A stretch of 64,000 nt of DNA from Plecoglossus altivelis (Eukaryota; Chordata; Actinopteri; Osmeriformes; Plecoglossidae). Position numbers and translations under genes: made by a program. The stretch lies in assembly GCA_036571765.1 (NCBI GenBank), contig BROE01000022.1, positions 18,650,382-18,714,381 on the forward strand, in the 5' to 3' direction. The notes below the pieces were generated by a model, which worked only from the letters and a program-made list of their open reading frames with translations, was not told where the DNA came from and ran no database searches. Positions 46,429 through 59,575 of this stretch are shown here, piece by piece (position 1 is the stretch's first letter; every line of letters starts with the position of its first letter).

Positions 46429-47875
46429 CTTTTCATTCTGCACGTTCAGAGGGAACGGACAACCTCCTGGATGGGAATGGACTGGAAACACCACAGAGAC
46501 AGGTCGTCCTGATTCAACACAGGCAGACTGCTTCGGTTGATAGGACACTCATAAACTGCTTTGGCGTTCAGCAAATGGGAAGGAGGCCCAGGTGGAACGG
46601 TAACACAGAAGAAATGTTCCCCTGTTGTGATGGCAGATGTGAAAAAAGTAAACAGACACAGATGTCTCTGCTCAGAATCTAAAATCTGGAGAAAAGTGTT
46701 GTTGTTGACAAGCAACAGTCACACGGCAGTGTGCTTTGACTGAACCCTTCACTGCTCTTCAAATCAATTACGTGATTGGTCGTTGTTGTAAACCAGCCTC
46801 TTGTGTGAGATTAACATCCGTACTGAAGAGAAGCAGGTGGGGCTATTAGATCAAGCATCTGACGTAGCTCTACTAAGAATGGAAACATTTGCCATGCTTT
46901 GTAATACTACTGAAGCATCTCTAGGTGGAATAATCAGATCAGATGATGACTTTAGACTTTTCTTTTGGTTCATCTTGTCCTGCTGCCTGACAATAGACAT
47001 GACTATCATAACCTGAGGCGTATATATCAAATCATTTATGTAAATGTATATATACAAGACATTTGTGAAAATTACAGATGCAATTCAATGAGTCAGTATT
47101 GTAGTAAGTAACTTTAATGATATCTACATCTATATGATTTTGCACGTATCTGTGACATGACATATCATGATATATATCACATGATGGTATATGTAAGGAA
47201 TATGTCAGTTCTATCAATAGGATATAACGGAGGGTTATAAAGTGAAGCCTATACTAGTTATATTCACTAGCAGACAGACCCAATCTCACATGCACTAGCC
47301 AATCAGGGTCCAGCACAGCCTGACTGAGGTGTGACGTCACAGCATTCTAGAATGACAGAGTAAAACCCATATGAGACAGCTGGAAGACACATGAAGAAAT
47401 GCCCCTCTGTTTCAGGACAACAGAAGACACGCAGGGTCAAGGGTCATCCCCAAATCAATCCTCTTTCATGAAGCGTTCATAGAAAAAGATACTCTATCTG
47501 CTGCACTGCTAACTATTAGCCTGATCCAGAGAAGGAACCCAAGATGGCTGTGCAGACTTGGTAGTGAGTGTTGCCTTGTGTCTAGATATCTGTCTCCGTG
47601 CACTGAAGGATGACATCGCCATCATCGCTGTCCGTACAAGTGAGACAGCAGCTATGGTGATGAAGAGTGACACATGACCAAGCTGCCAGCTGCCTTTTCC
47701 ATAGAACTACCAAATCTGAACCAGAACTTGTTGGTCTTTGGGAATCTAAATTCTAAGGATTCGATTAGCATATTTCACAAAAGCAGGAACACAATTTAAC
47801 AGGTGTAAAGGGCATGCACAGAAATACTGGGAAGGTTTTGCCTTGATTTCTGTATGTTTAACACAGCCAGATCCT

Positions 47876-48150
47876 GATAGACTGGCCCTGACAGACTGGC
47901 CCTGATAGACTGGCCCTGATAGACTGGCCCTGATAGACTGGCCCTGATAGACTGGCCCTGACAGACTGGCCCTGACAGACTGGCCCTGATAGACTGGCCC
48001 TGATAGACTGGCCCCCACAGACTGGCCCTGATAGACTGGCCCTGATAGACTGGCCCTCACAGACTGCCCCTGACAGACTTCCCCTGACAGACTGCCCCTG
48101 ACAGACTGCCCCTGATAGACTGGCCCTGACAGACTGGCCCTCACAGACTG
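47876..48150. repeat. 14-base tandem repeat
   Basis: About 19 copies of CCCTGATAGACTGG with CCCTGACAGACTGG, CCCTCACAGACTGC and similar variants. Confidence 0.93.
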
Positions 48151-49456
48151 GCACTGGGAACACTCAAAGTTACTTTGACTTTCCTTTCAAATAACCTTTC
48201 TGTATATGCAGTGTATAAAGAATACCCATGGCATTGATATGGGATTATGGACCATTAGAACCACTATGACAGATGTAGTGTTTTTGATCTGCAGCTCTAA
48301 AAAGTTGGCCAAACTTGTTCCATTTTCACAGCTACAGAATATTGGCAGTGAGGATATTACTGGTACAAACAGCCAACACCATTTTTACTACTTGAGGCTG
48401 TATTGGCTGCTGACCCAAATTGGCAACTGGATCATTTGTTTTCCCCTGGAAGCTAACATGTTAGCCTGTCTGTGTCAACCATCACACGTACCCGCTCTGA
48501 CCTCAGAGGAGTTCTCACCTTCTCCCAGTGTACCCCCACACACTCCACACAGAGAGAACACTGAATGAATACCAACACTACTGTTCAACTGAAGAACATG
48601 TTCAAACCACATAACAATGGAGATGAATACTGATATAACCTTGATCCACAAGCAGATCTTCACTTTCATAAGAACTGTAGGCTATTCTGAGTCATTTAAA
48701 CCACAGTTTTACCAAAAATGGTAGATAGATGGTAGGGATGATGGCACTCAATAAAAACAAAAACGCTATTAGGTTAAATAGAACAAGTCTCTAAACTAAC
48801 ATGTTTGTCTGAAATGAATTGTATGGCAGACTGACCAGCTACGGAAAAATCAACGATCCTCAATGGACGACTTACAGGCAGTGCTGTCCAGGGTTCTGAA
48901 ATGCCCCCAGTTTCAGTGTGGACAACAATACATTCACTGATCACTACAAATACAGCAGAATAACAGAGGCTGACAACAACAATAGGATGGCAGAAATGTG
49001 CGAAAAGGATTCTCACAACATCCTTATGTTTTTTTCATGAGGGTTGACTGGCGGACCTTCTGTCGCACGCGCCTGTGAGCGTGTAGGCAATGGAAGGTGT
49101 GATTCAGACGTGATTTTACTAGTAACACAAATGTGGACACAGTTTAAAACTTAAGTAAGTATGCTGTATACTTTTCAGGATGGAAAAATGATATGAAATG
49201 CTACAGCTTTTAAATAGCAATGTTGTCATGACGATGTGGAAATGGTATCCAGCAAGCATACGGTATACTAATCGTTAACTAGGCTATATTCTGTGAACCA
49301 CCAACACAGTCAATAAACACCATGTTGACATGCAGGAAGGACAGTTTGAATAATAAGCGACTCATCCAACAGCATTGGCCCTGATTAGATCATTAACAAA
49401 AAGATTTAAAAAAATGGATCGTCTGAAATATTGAGACTCTGTAGGACATGTCTCTT

Positions 49457-49564
49457 CAGCGCACATCAGATTAAATATACATTTATCATGATCAGCGCAC
49501 ATCAGATTAAATATACATTTATCATGATCAGCGCACATCAGATTAAATATACATTTATCATGCT
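49457..49564. repeat. 36-base tandem repeat, three near-identical copies
   Basis: Copies begin at 49457, 49493 and 49529 with CAGCGCACATCAGATTAAAT, then ATACATTTATCATGAT. The length is a multiple of three, giving a repeated SAHQIKYTFIMI in a 62-codon frame that I do not regard as coding. Confidence 0.95.
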
Positions 49565-52500
49565 ACTTTATTGTGCAATAGTGGTGGAGTATTCGGAGGA
49601 GAATTTAGTTTTTCTCTAAACTTCTCATTATCAAAGCAATTTAGCCATCATATCCTACTATGATGCCATTTCGCCGAGGACGGACCAACTCTTTGATTCG
49701 CTTCTTGCTTTCACGTTTCTTCCATTCCAAAGAGACAGCAATCAAAACCACTTGCTTGCATCACGCCTAGAAAAAAAATGCAGACTGATCGGAGAAGTGT
49801 GATGCGCTTAGGGCGTCGGCAAAAAGCGTGGCCTAAGCCTTTTAATGTGCTATGCTCTAATGATTAGGGAATCAAATCAAAACTAAGCCAATATATATCA
49901 GCGTACTGTAATACCGCGCGTATTGACTGACTCATGGTGTGTCTAGTGGCATGGCGTAACAACATTTAGTCTAAAGTACATTTGACTTATTTCTGAAGCA
50001 TTATTACTGGTAATAGTAATACGTGAGAGTCGATTCTTTAAGCTTATTTTCTTTGTTATCATAGAAGGCATGTTGTGCGATCCTTATATTTGTCTGTGGT
50101 GGTCTCAAGTGCCAAAGTTTAGGCCTCCTGTTTCTTTTACTTGAAGACATTTTTTTCTACCAACCTATTAGGTTTACTCAAAAGTTTTAAACAGCTGTAA
50201 TTATTTTTCGGGGATATAATCATCAGTTTAGATAACTGCTTGTTATGCCACAAGCTACTAAAACAATCCCTCGACGTGTTTCCATAATGTCTAATCCCTT
50301 TGACATTTTAACGCATCCCTTTGTGAAGAGCAAAGCAATTAGATTACATTTAGAAAGATACATTTGGTCTCAGAAAATTGTTTAACAAATGCAACATCCT
50401 TTCATCCTTCCAGCACCCTAAGAAACATCTTCGCCACAGAAAACTCACCATTAGTTTTTCTTTTTGGTCAGATAAAGAATCCGACTACAATTCCCAGACA
50501 GGCTACGCCTTCATTCAGCTTGATCTTGTCTAAAATGGAGATTGAAGAATAGTCGTGGATGTTCGATTGAATTATTTGTAATTTCTCCACAATTACAAAA
50601 GTATTCTTTCCAAGCGATCACAAGAAATCGTTGACCATTATCACTTCGTTGCCACTTGCACTCGTAGCACGTCGCCTCTGCTGCGTTTCCGGTTATTTCT
50701 GGGTACCAATGACAGCAGAGATTCGAGAATGAGAATGCGCGTGTTGTGAAAATATCCTTTTTTTCTAAGAAGAGATGAGTGATACAATTTAAATGTAGCT
50801 CAGATCATTTCTCGATGTGGTTACCGCTGATGCGTTTTTCGGGTGGGAGGGTTAGGATGCTGATAGGCTACTATACACATATCGACTTCCTAAGCTTCAT
50901 AAAACTAATACAATTACTCGTCCATTAGGCATGCTATTCTTGTACTGGGAGAATACTCGCTAATAACTACCAACCCTGAGTGAATTAGCGCCCACAGCAG
51001 GTATAGATTGATAATATAGTGCTATATAGATAATCAGTATCGTTTTTAACTGATAGGAAATACTTAAATGAAGGTTCAATCTTCAAAAGACAGGCTGACA
51101 TGCTGTTGCTCTGATACTTTAATCAGTCCTTCAGGTTCCACGAGTCCTGTTCCCCACCTACAGGTTGCAGACAGAATTCACACTTGCTGATTATAAGTTC
51201 CATGATGCTACTCTCCTTCCGTTAGTTTACCAAGTGTGAAATGATGGGGCTGTTGTTTCAGTAGTTTATCAACAGTTTGCATTCAACTTCAATTTCCATT
51301 TCTCTTCCACTAAAACATGATACCACCAGACTGACCTGAGATCGTGACTCGTCTGAAGCCTGTGTTTTTGGTCCGTCATGTTGGTGCATGTGGCAGCTTT
51401 GAAACACGCCCCCTGGGTTCATTTGGAGAAAAAAACATTTATTGATAAAAGACAGAATTGACCCAAATCCAGGTCAAGACCAGTACTGACACTTTACTGA
51501 CTTTCAGATCTGAAGAAAAAGACAAAAAGACAAGATAAGATGATTATAACCATAATTCCAACTGCCTTTACACAAACACATAAGAAGAAGCTTTTTCATT
51601 GTGACCAAAAGAACACAGAAACGAACACCCAGGACTAACCGCTTGCATGTTAGGGAAGGGGATAAACATTATACAAGGTGATAAAAACAACCAGAAATCA
51701 TTTGTATCCTCTTTTTAATATTTTGCCTTGAAAAGAGAAAAACATGTTCCTATTATTTCAGGCTGTTTATTGTGACCAAAATAACACGGAAAAGAACACC
51801 CATCATGGTAGGACAGACTCGTAGCATGTAAGGGGTTATCCGTTACACTGAGAATACAGTATCTGGGGGAACAGATTTCACTGAGGCCTGTAGACAAGTG
51901 TGAGAAGGTAAACAAGATGTACTGTACTCATTAAATAACCTGTATAATAGAGTGTAATATAAATAGCCTTTGACCTAAATTCCTCCCATTTTTAAGATCA
52001 TCTCCTTGTCAGCTGACGTAAAAACGGAAGCATTTATTTTGAACATTGTACGTTATGACATTCCATAAACGTTAACCCCAACGAAGTCTAATATACAGGT
52101 ATGGAATGACTGCTGAATTCAACTTAATGCATTTAAAGATAAACTATGTAGTTCAGTGAAACCAAACCGTAGTTCTCAGGCATTTTAGGCGACTGACATA
52201 TCAAATCTACAATAGCTCAAGGCTTTCTCCCTTTCCCATTTCGTTTTTTTCCACAAGTAAATGAACAAAGAAAGGGCTGAACATTAATCTTTTAATACTA
52301 TGTTCATTCCACTCGGTAGGCCTATGTGTGTCGAAAGCTGTAGCTGAATGTAGGCCTAACCTGTTGCGGTCCTGTCGGCGGCGCTATTGTCCACTTTTCT
52401 TTTCCATGGGAGAACGAAGCGATTCTAATTTTTTCCCTTTCTTTTATTAAGGATAGAGTTTTTTGACAGAAAGGTCTTTGAAAGGAGCAATGTAAAAATG

Positions 52501-52569
52501 TTCGGTAACTTTTGAAAAACCTACTGGATCTGTGTGGCAGGCTCTCCCAGTCACCAACAGGTGCACAGC

Positions 52570-54004
52570 ATGTCTAACCAGGTAGGCAATTTTGACTTAT
52601 GTTTATAATTATGTTGGGTGAAAATGTTTCTATTTCATATACATATTCCAGCCAGTTTTCTGTAAATTATTTTGCGTGACAAGACACGCATAAAGCATTG
52701 ACTGCCCTTGTTGCTTGCATACCTTTCCAGATGGAAAATGACGACAGGAAAGCATTACTTTCTCCTCAAAACATTTTTGGTGAAACCGGGAAAAGTACGC
52801 TGACATCAGCCTCTTTTAATTTCATCAATTCGATAATAGGATCCGGAATCATAGGTAGGACTAAATCCTGTTCAATTTCAGACCAAGTGAGTAGAGAGGC
52901 TATTTTATTATGGTGATTGACAGAAGAGGGATTTATTATTCGAATGTTAAAGCATTATGTTGATTTCAGCTAATCTTCATAAGAATGATTTGAATATAGT
53001 TTTTAAGCGAGTTCACCTCACTTCCCTCGTATTTCTCGAACCCCCAGGGTAGTAGATTCATCAACATCATATGACCACCGCCTGTTTCGCTCATTCCTTC
53101 TTTTTTTTTAACCCTTTGTGATTTAAAATTCTTCCCATGGTCACAAGGTCAATAAGTCATCCGTTTGCACACTAACAAGTCTCTTAGACTTCAGGACTCA
53201 TTCAATGATGACAAAAGGATAATGTTTCTGTTTATCCAGGTTTACCATATGCTATGAACCAGGCTGGCCTTCCACTGGGTCTTCTGCTCCTGGTGATGGT
53301 GGCTTTCATCACTGGTAAGTAGCTACATGAAATGGTTGTGTTACCTTGTTGTATAGACATCCATCAGAACACTAACACTTTTGGTGATTTTCCTCACTGC
53401 AGACTTTTCCATCATATTGCTGATTAAAGGAGGAAATTTGTCTGGCACACGGAGTTACCAGTCACTTGTCCGAAGCACTTTTGGTTTACCAGGATTCTTA
53501 GTGCTGTCTGCATTGCAATTCCTTTATCCATTTATAGGTAAGCTGCTATTATCGAGTCAGTCAGGCTTTCCATAATGTCAAAGAAGCTGATTATAACTGC
53601 ATGTGTGTTTGGTGATTGGTTTCCTCAGCTATGGTCAGTTACAACATCATAACTGGGGACACGCTGACTAAAGTGTTTCTGAGAATACCTGGAGGTATGG
53701 CACTTCTCTGCATTAGCATACAGCACATCGTCTACAAACCTATTTTGGAGGCTAGTATGAAGTATCATGTCACATTAATGGTTATTATGTGAATCCTGTT
53801 TTCAGTCGGTCCTGGACACATTCTGGCAGAGCGGCACTTTGTGATATTAGTGTCGACTCTCGTTTTCACGCTTCCTCTGTCGCTGTATCGGAACATCTCC
53901 AAGTTAGGGAAGGTAAGACATCAAACATGTGACCCCTCCCCACACACACACACACACGCACACACGCACACACACACACAGACACACACACTCACACACG
54001 CACG

Positions 54005-54035
<31 letters not shown>

Positions 54036-54680
54036 ACGCACACACAGACACAAACACTCACACACGCACGCACACACGTAGACACACACACGCAGACACA
54101 CACATGCAGACACACGCAGATACACGCAGACACACACAGACACGCACACGCAGACACACACATGCAGACACACGCACACACAGATTCACACACGCAGACA
54201 CACACAGACACACAAGCAGACATAGCTTCAGCTACCAGTGTAAGGTATCTTTACGAATGTGTTTCCAGGTGTCCTTGTTGTCCATGGTGTTGACGGTAGC
54301 CATCCTCATCATTGTCATCATCAGAGCAGCTACCTTAGGACCACAGATGTACTGTCACCCTGAACTGCTCACACATCACTTCCTTCAACCTTTCATCTTT
54401 CATTAATACAACTGCACAACGTCTATACAAATTCACTCTTCATTCCTCGTTCAGTCTCCACTTGGGTTTGTACTTTATTAATGTTGCTTCTTTAAAGTGT
54501 GCTGTTAAATGATTGTTAAATTCTGCCGCCTTCAGAGCTCCTACAGAGGGTTCGTGGGGGTTTGCTCGGTGGAATGCAGTTCAAGCAGTCGGTGTCATGT
54601 CTTTTGGTGAGTGAAGACAATACCCTTGGAAAACCATTCAGAGATGTAAAGTGTATCACAGAGTCTGTTACACAATGTAC

Positions 54681-54733
<53 letters not shown>

Positions 54734-56499
54734 CTGAACACAGAACAAGGCCCTAGGCATAATACACACACATCTATATTAAGGACAAGCCCTGCTTTCT
54801 CTGCCTGTGTCTGTTGCAGCCTTCATCTGCCACCACAACAGCTTTCTAATCTACGGCTCTCTGGAGGAGCCCAGTCTAGCTAACTGGTCTCGGGTCACTC
54901 ATGTGTCTGTAGGCTCTGCCCTGGTCGTTAGTGCTCTGTTTGCTACTGCCGGCTATGCTACCTTCACAGGCTACACCCAGGGTAAGATAGCCTCTCTCAT
55001 TTAGAAGGACCATAGTCGACAGCATAAAGTTGGCCTCCATGTCCTGTGTTTACTTCTTAATGCTTGCAGTTCATTACTAGGCAACTGCGATTCCCTTTGT
55101 GACGTCAAAAAAGGGCAGTACAGAATAAAGTTTGATTGGATTGGATGTGATGAATATTTGATCTGCAGTAATGTGTCATTTCCTCTTCGTCTATATTCTG
55201 CCTTGGACTGGCATCTCCTCAGGGGATGTGTTTGAGAACTACTGCAAGAATGACAACCTGGCAACGTTTGGCCGGTTCTGCTACGGGGTCAGCATCATAA
55301 CCACCTTTCCTCTGGAGTGTTTCGTGACCAGAGAGGTAAACCCTCCCACCCACCAACATGACAGCAGGACAGGGCTGTATGCAGAGGTCAAAGCACACTT
55401 TACTGTGTTGGAGTCAGAGAAAGCATCAGTGGACATGCTGTCTTCACCGTCATGCTCTGTATTCCAGAACTCTGTATTCCAGAACTCTGTATTCCAGAAC
55501 TCTGTAGTCCAGGACTCTGTATTCCAGAACTCTGTGTTCCAGCACTCTGTATTTCAGAACTCTGTAGTCCAGAACTCTGTATTCCAGGACTCTGTATTCC
55601 AGAACTCTGTATTCCAGGACTCTGTATTCCAGGACTCTGTATTCCAGAACTCTGTATTCCAGAACTCTGTATTCCAGGACTCTGTATTCCAGCACTCTGT
55701 ATTCCAGAACTCTGTATTCCAGGACTCTGTATTCCAGGACTCTGTATTTCAGAACTCTGTATTCCAGGACTCTGTATTCCAGAACTCTGTATTCCAGGAC
55801 TCTCTCCACTTTCTGATATTTACTTGTACTGAGAGCAGTTCCTATTCTTGTTCTTCACAGGTGATGTCCAATGTCTTTAATAGTGGTCCTTTGTCCACCA
55901 AGGCCCATTTTGCTGTGACTTTTCTCATTGTGTCAGTGTGCACAGCGATATCCCTGGGCTACGACTGCCTGGGGTTTGTTCTGGAATTAAACGTAAGTCA
56001 GGTGTCCTCTGAATGCTCGCCCCAGAGTGTTATTTCGATTACCAAAATGCATCACATAACAGTTTAAGGGGCTTAGATAAACGTGGGATGGTTTCAAGTG
56101 AGATATTCTCATGTTGGTGTGCATGCAGTTGCACTTGAAGCATATAAAGAAGGGAGAGTCTAAAGTTTCAGGTGTTGAGTCTGTTTTCTCTCTCGTCTCT
56201 GCCAGGGTGTTCTGAGCGCCACCCCTCTGATCTTCATCATCCCTTCTGCTTGCTTCCTCAAACTATCATCCGGCCGCTGGTTCCAGGGCGACAACCTGGT
56301 CCCTTCTGTCATCCTCCTGCTGGGTGTATTTGTGATGGTGACAGGCTTGATCATGACTGCCCTGTACCCCCAGGACTGCTCCCACGGCATGGAGATGTTC
56401 TACTGCACCGCCTCCAACAGCAGCAGCTCCACCAGCCCCACCAGCTCCACACCCTCCACTGCTCAGTCCTCCCAGAACTCCACTCTGAGTTTCACATGA
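52570..56499 (+). CDS. slc38a11: slc38a11, sodium-coupled neutral amino acid transporter-like, complete, 12 exons
   Basis: Encodes a 456-residue multi-pass membrane protein of the SLC38 (amino acid/auxin permease) family; substrate of SLC38A11 is poorly known. Exons: 52570-52581, 52731-52854, 53240-53314, 53403-53537, 53629-53694, 53806-53912, 54269-54348, 54536-54606, 54820-54981, 55223-55335, 55861-55992, 56206-56499; sum 1371, no stop, all phases agree. Hallmarks: FNFINSIIGSGIIG (first membrane helix), LPYAMNQAGLPLG, LLIKGGNLSGTRSYQSLV, FICHHNSFLIYGSLEEP, GYATFTGYTQGDVFENYC, TFPLECFVTREV and DCLGFVLELNGVLSATPLIF. The C-terminal tail is Ser/Thr-rich (SSSSTSPTSSTPST). The first exon encodes only MSNQ; ATG at 52731, the first codon of exon 2, is a possible alternative start. 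Intron 10 is open in frame. Confidence 0.97.
53936..54230. repeat. CA-rich microsatellite in slc38a11 intron 6
   Basis: (CA)n with GCAGACACACGCA interruptions. A second pure (AC)n tract lies at 54683-54731 in intron 8. Confidence 0.93.
55090..55150 (+). mobile_element. possible SINE/LINE 3' end
   Basis: AATAAAGTTTGATTGGATTG ending in a short tandem GATTG resembles retroposon tails of the 'ACAATAAAGTTGATT' kind. Only about 60 bases recognisable. Confidence 0.3.
55455..55805. repeat. 15-base minisatellite in slc38a11 intron 10
   Basis: About 23 copies of ATTCCAGAACTCTGT with GGACT/GCACT variants. With a unit of five codons and no stops, it stays open in several frames (SVFQN or ELCIP pentapeptides). 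Confidence 0.95.
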
Positions 56500-56729
56500 T
56501 GTGGCTGGGCTAACATGATGGCTGGCTAACATAACAGCTGGGCTAACATGATGGCTGGGCTAACATGATGGCTGGGCTAACATGACCAGCCAAAATGTTA
56601 GGGTGTAAAATTTTTATGTTTTTGTACATCCATCACGTGCAATTGACTTATTTCATGTTCTTGAGTATCATTATATTTGTAATCATTCATTTTGATTCAT
56701 TTTTATGGACTTGGTTTGTAAGGCTGAAA

Positions 56730-56735
56730 AATAAA
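56730..56735 (+). terminator. slc38a11: slc38a11 polyadenylation signal
   Basis: AATAAA 230 bases after the stop, in an AT-rich stretch; a second ATTAAA-like word follows closely. Just after the stop, 56506-56585 has four short copies of GGCTGGGCTAACATGAT. Confidence 0.75.
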
Positions 56736-56739
56736 TATT

Positions 56740-57639
56740 AAATAACACTGTAGCAGATTTTCATGTCTTTAACAAACCTACCACATGATGTCACTATAAC
56801 ACGAGTTAGGGTTTCGCACACAGCTGACTCCAAATTAAAAACAATATCTACTAGAGTGCATGGCAAGTTCTAAATAACCTTGCCGCTCAACCAAACGCGG
56901 TCATCTACTACTTTATTTTCCTATTCACGTATTCACAAAAAGCACAAGAAAGGATGGTGTCTACTGACGTTGATACAGTGTAACCCATGAACTCCCATAG
57001 TGTACAGTCACAGTGGGGAAATAATGGTCCTTCAACAGCAATGAGAGGGATTTGGAGAACGCCCCTCCGAGAGTCAAGCTTTGCTTTTGCGTTCAGGTCT
57101 TTGGTCTCGCCGTGCACATTCTAGGCTGCCTCATAGGCAGTGGCAGTTTGCTCGCTCGTCAAAGAAAAGTTGGCAGAACCTTATTAAATATTTTCACTAC
57201 AAGGAAATATAGTCTGGTTACTCATCTTAAACAAAGAGAACACTTGCAAGGACTGCTGGTGAATATTTGAAAGGTGAGCCGCCGAAGAATTGGATAGAAC
57301 GAAGTTGTCACACGCTCAAAGATGGTTCAGTGCAACAAATACAGATCTAACCGCCCACGGTGAAGTTGACGTTAATTTCTCCCTCAAGAAAGACTAATGA
57401 AAGTTGACAATAAACCCGTGGGTCAGCGGCATTCATGGTAAGATTGACGAGTTCAACCTGTGTGAAACTATATACATCTAGGCGTATTTGCAAAATAACT
57501 TGACTATGATCTCATAGTTTATGAATCATCGCAATTCGTTTCGACATTGGATAGGACAACCACTCTTTGAGAACTAATGTGTTCCCCTGTTTGTTGTTTT
57601 TAAAGTCCAGGGAATTTTGTTAATCCTGTACAACTAGAC
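56740..57639. other. spacer between slc38a11 and a candidate next gene
   Basis: No recognisable gene. It may contain the promoter and leader of the plus-strand transcript proposed to start coding at 57640. Confidence 0.4.
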
Positions 57640-57692
57640 ATGGATCAGTATGGAACACACAGCACTCCAAATCGACGACTGTCCGGCATCAG
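57640..57692 (+). CDS. candidate first coding exon of an unidentified gene
   Basis: ATG at 57640 opens MDQYGTHSTPNRRLSGI and ends at a good donor, ATCAG|GTAGGC, in phase 2. I do not recognise the protein. In human the gene beyond SLC38A11 is COBLL1, so an alternative N-terminus of cobll1 is one guess. The next possible exon I see is at 63926. Weak: one start and one splice site. Confidence 0.3.
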
Positions 57693-59344
57693 GTAGGCCT
57701 ACTGCCATGATGAGAGAGATCAGCTGTAATGACTTTTGCGTACTGTAACGCTTGTGACAGTACGCAAAAATGGGCTAGGTTGACAAATGTAAAGAAAAAA
57801 GAAAGAAATGTAAAAACCCCACACAAAAAACCTAGGTGGAACTATTTCTCACCGATGTCTCTCACCACATTACTGAAGTCAAAACCGGTCTTGATGGAAT
57901 TTTTGTGGGCCTACGTGTTGTTTTGCCAGTGTTGTAATAAATGCTTTTAGAAACACATATGTTGCAAGGAAATTGAAATTTGGTGACCTAATTGTGTGTC
58001 TGAGGAAAAGGGCTTTGTCTAATCTAATAGAAGTGAAGCCAGAGGGTATCTAGATGGACATCTCTGGGTCGACCAACATTCTTCTGTCTCAGATACACTG
58101 AGGCAGAAGTCAAGTCTGTAAGTGTAGTCACAGTTGTTGCAGACATTTCAGCAACCTTTGAACTTTACTCATTTCCTGCTTTCTGGGTTGTACTGAGAAA
58201 TTGCCTTGACCACATGTTGGGGTCATGGGAAGCCTTCTAGGAGGTGACCCATTCTGCATCCTCTGTGCATGCCGATTATGTTGTGGCTGTTTACTTTGCA
58301 TTTGGGACGTCAGTTTAGGACGACAGTATCATCCCACTCTGGAAGAAACTGGATGAAATGGTCCCTTGCTAGTAGGATGGAAAGACAGTAAAGCGATGAC
58401 CTCAAAAAAGGTGTCATTAAAAAAACACAAGCCATAAATGTCAACAAAGATCTCAAAGTGTTCCGTGACATCTTGGAATTTCCCATCCATTCAGATTAGT
58501 TACGTGGAAATGATGATGTCAGACGAATATATTCCATCCAATGGTTGGAATTATTTCACTTTTAAACTGGAGGAGTGAGTTTCCAAAGTACTTTGGAAGT
58601 TCTTCTGAAATAGTCACTAGTCACCCCTTTGGCATGCAAGGCTGTACGCTCATTGTGATTTTAATTAGAAGTGAGATGGAGAATTTCTGGTCTTAATGGC
58701 AATTAATGTGGCATTTTGACTGGTTCTTCACAGCCCAGTTTGCCTTGTTGAAGAGGAAATATATTTCTGACCTTCCCTTATGTGGCATGAATAAGGGAAA
58801 ATAAATATTGTCTCTTCACGTCTTTGAAATGTTACATTCACAATAGCGCAGTTTGATCTCTAGCAGAACCACATAGTTTGATAGTTTAGTGCAGCAGTCT
58901 ACACAGTTATGTTTGGGGTTTGATTTCTGTTTAGGAATGACAGCCACTGTACCCACACATTGTGTTGGAGCAGAAGACATGTGTCCCTTTTTCATTAGTG
59001 GCTGTTTATCCTTGGACCCATTAGACCACTGCTTCTGAACAGCCACATGCTTTTCCAGCCCAGTGACACATTGAAACTTTATTCGGTCTACAATGCTAGT
59101 GTGCATTTGTAATCCAACCACTGACTCAGCTGAAATACCCTGCAGAGGAGTGCTGTCTCTAAGCAGGGCAGTGGCTTGTGTTGTGGAAATGTAACCACAG
59201 CATGACATATCTATGAACAAACATACAAGGTATCAGTCAAACAGCAAGGTTAGCTGAGGACTCTTCCTGTGTCTGGGAGCAAGGAGGACATGTGTCTACC
59301 AAGCTCCTCGTGTGTTTGTTAGAGCAGCAGTGGGTTCCCTCATG

Positions 59345-59575
59345 CTTTAGGATCCAAGATGGCGGCGCGTTCGGACAGAGCGGCTACTCCGGAGCCTAAA
59401 GACGGTGCTTTTATGTCGTTTAACGTCATCTGTTCGTGCCTGTACTGTTGTATGTCTGTACTTCTGTAGCACCGCGGCTCTGTGAGGCACGACATTTCGT
59501 TCCACTGTATGCCCCTGTATGTAGCGGAATGACAATAAAGCACAACTTGAACTTGAACTTCATCAGTGGTTCCTA
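59345..59575 (+). mobile_element. short LINE-derived retroposon with (CTTGAA)n tail
   Basis: Starts CAAGATGGCGGCGCGTTCGG, like the 5' head of fish L2/Maui-type LINEs, and ends CGGAATGACAATAAAGCACA then ACTTGAACTTGAACTT, like their 3' tail. Head and tail are only about 200 bases apart, so it is a nonautonomous or internally deleted copy. Confidence 0.65.

Larger units (their letters stand above)
46429..52569. other. intergenic region between scn1la and slc38a11 (head to head)
   Basis: About 6.1 kb between two divergent start codons. It should hold the scn1la upstream noncoding exons and both promoters, but I cannot place them. Seen: a 14-base repeat at 47876-48150 and a three-copy 36-base repeat at 49457-49564. 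Open frames here are short and repeat-driven. Confidence 0.6.

Noticed and set aside
53841..54293. 150-codon plus frame reading from slc38a11 exon 6 into CA repeats
   Set aside because: Only 53806-53912 is exon; the rest is intronic microsatellite past a good GTAAGA donor.
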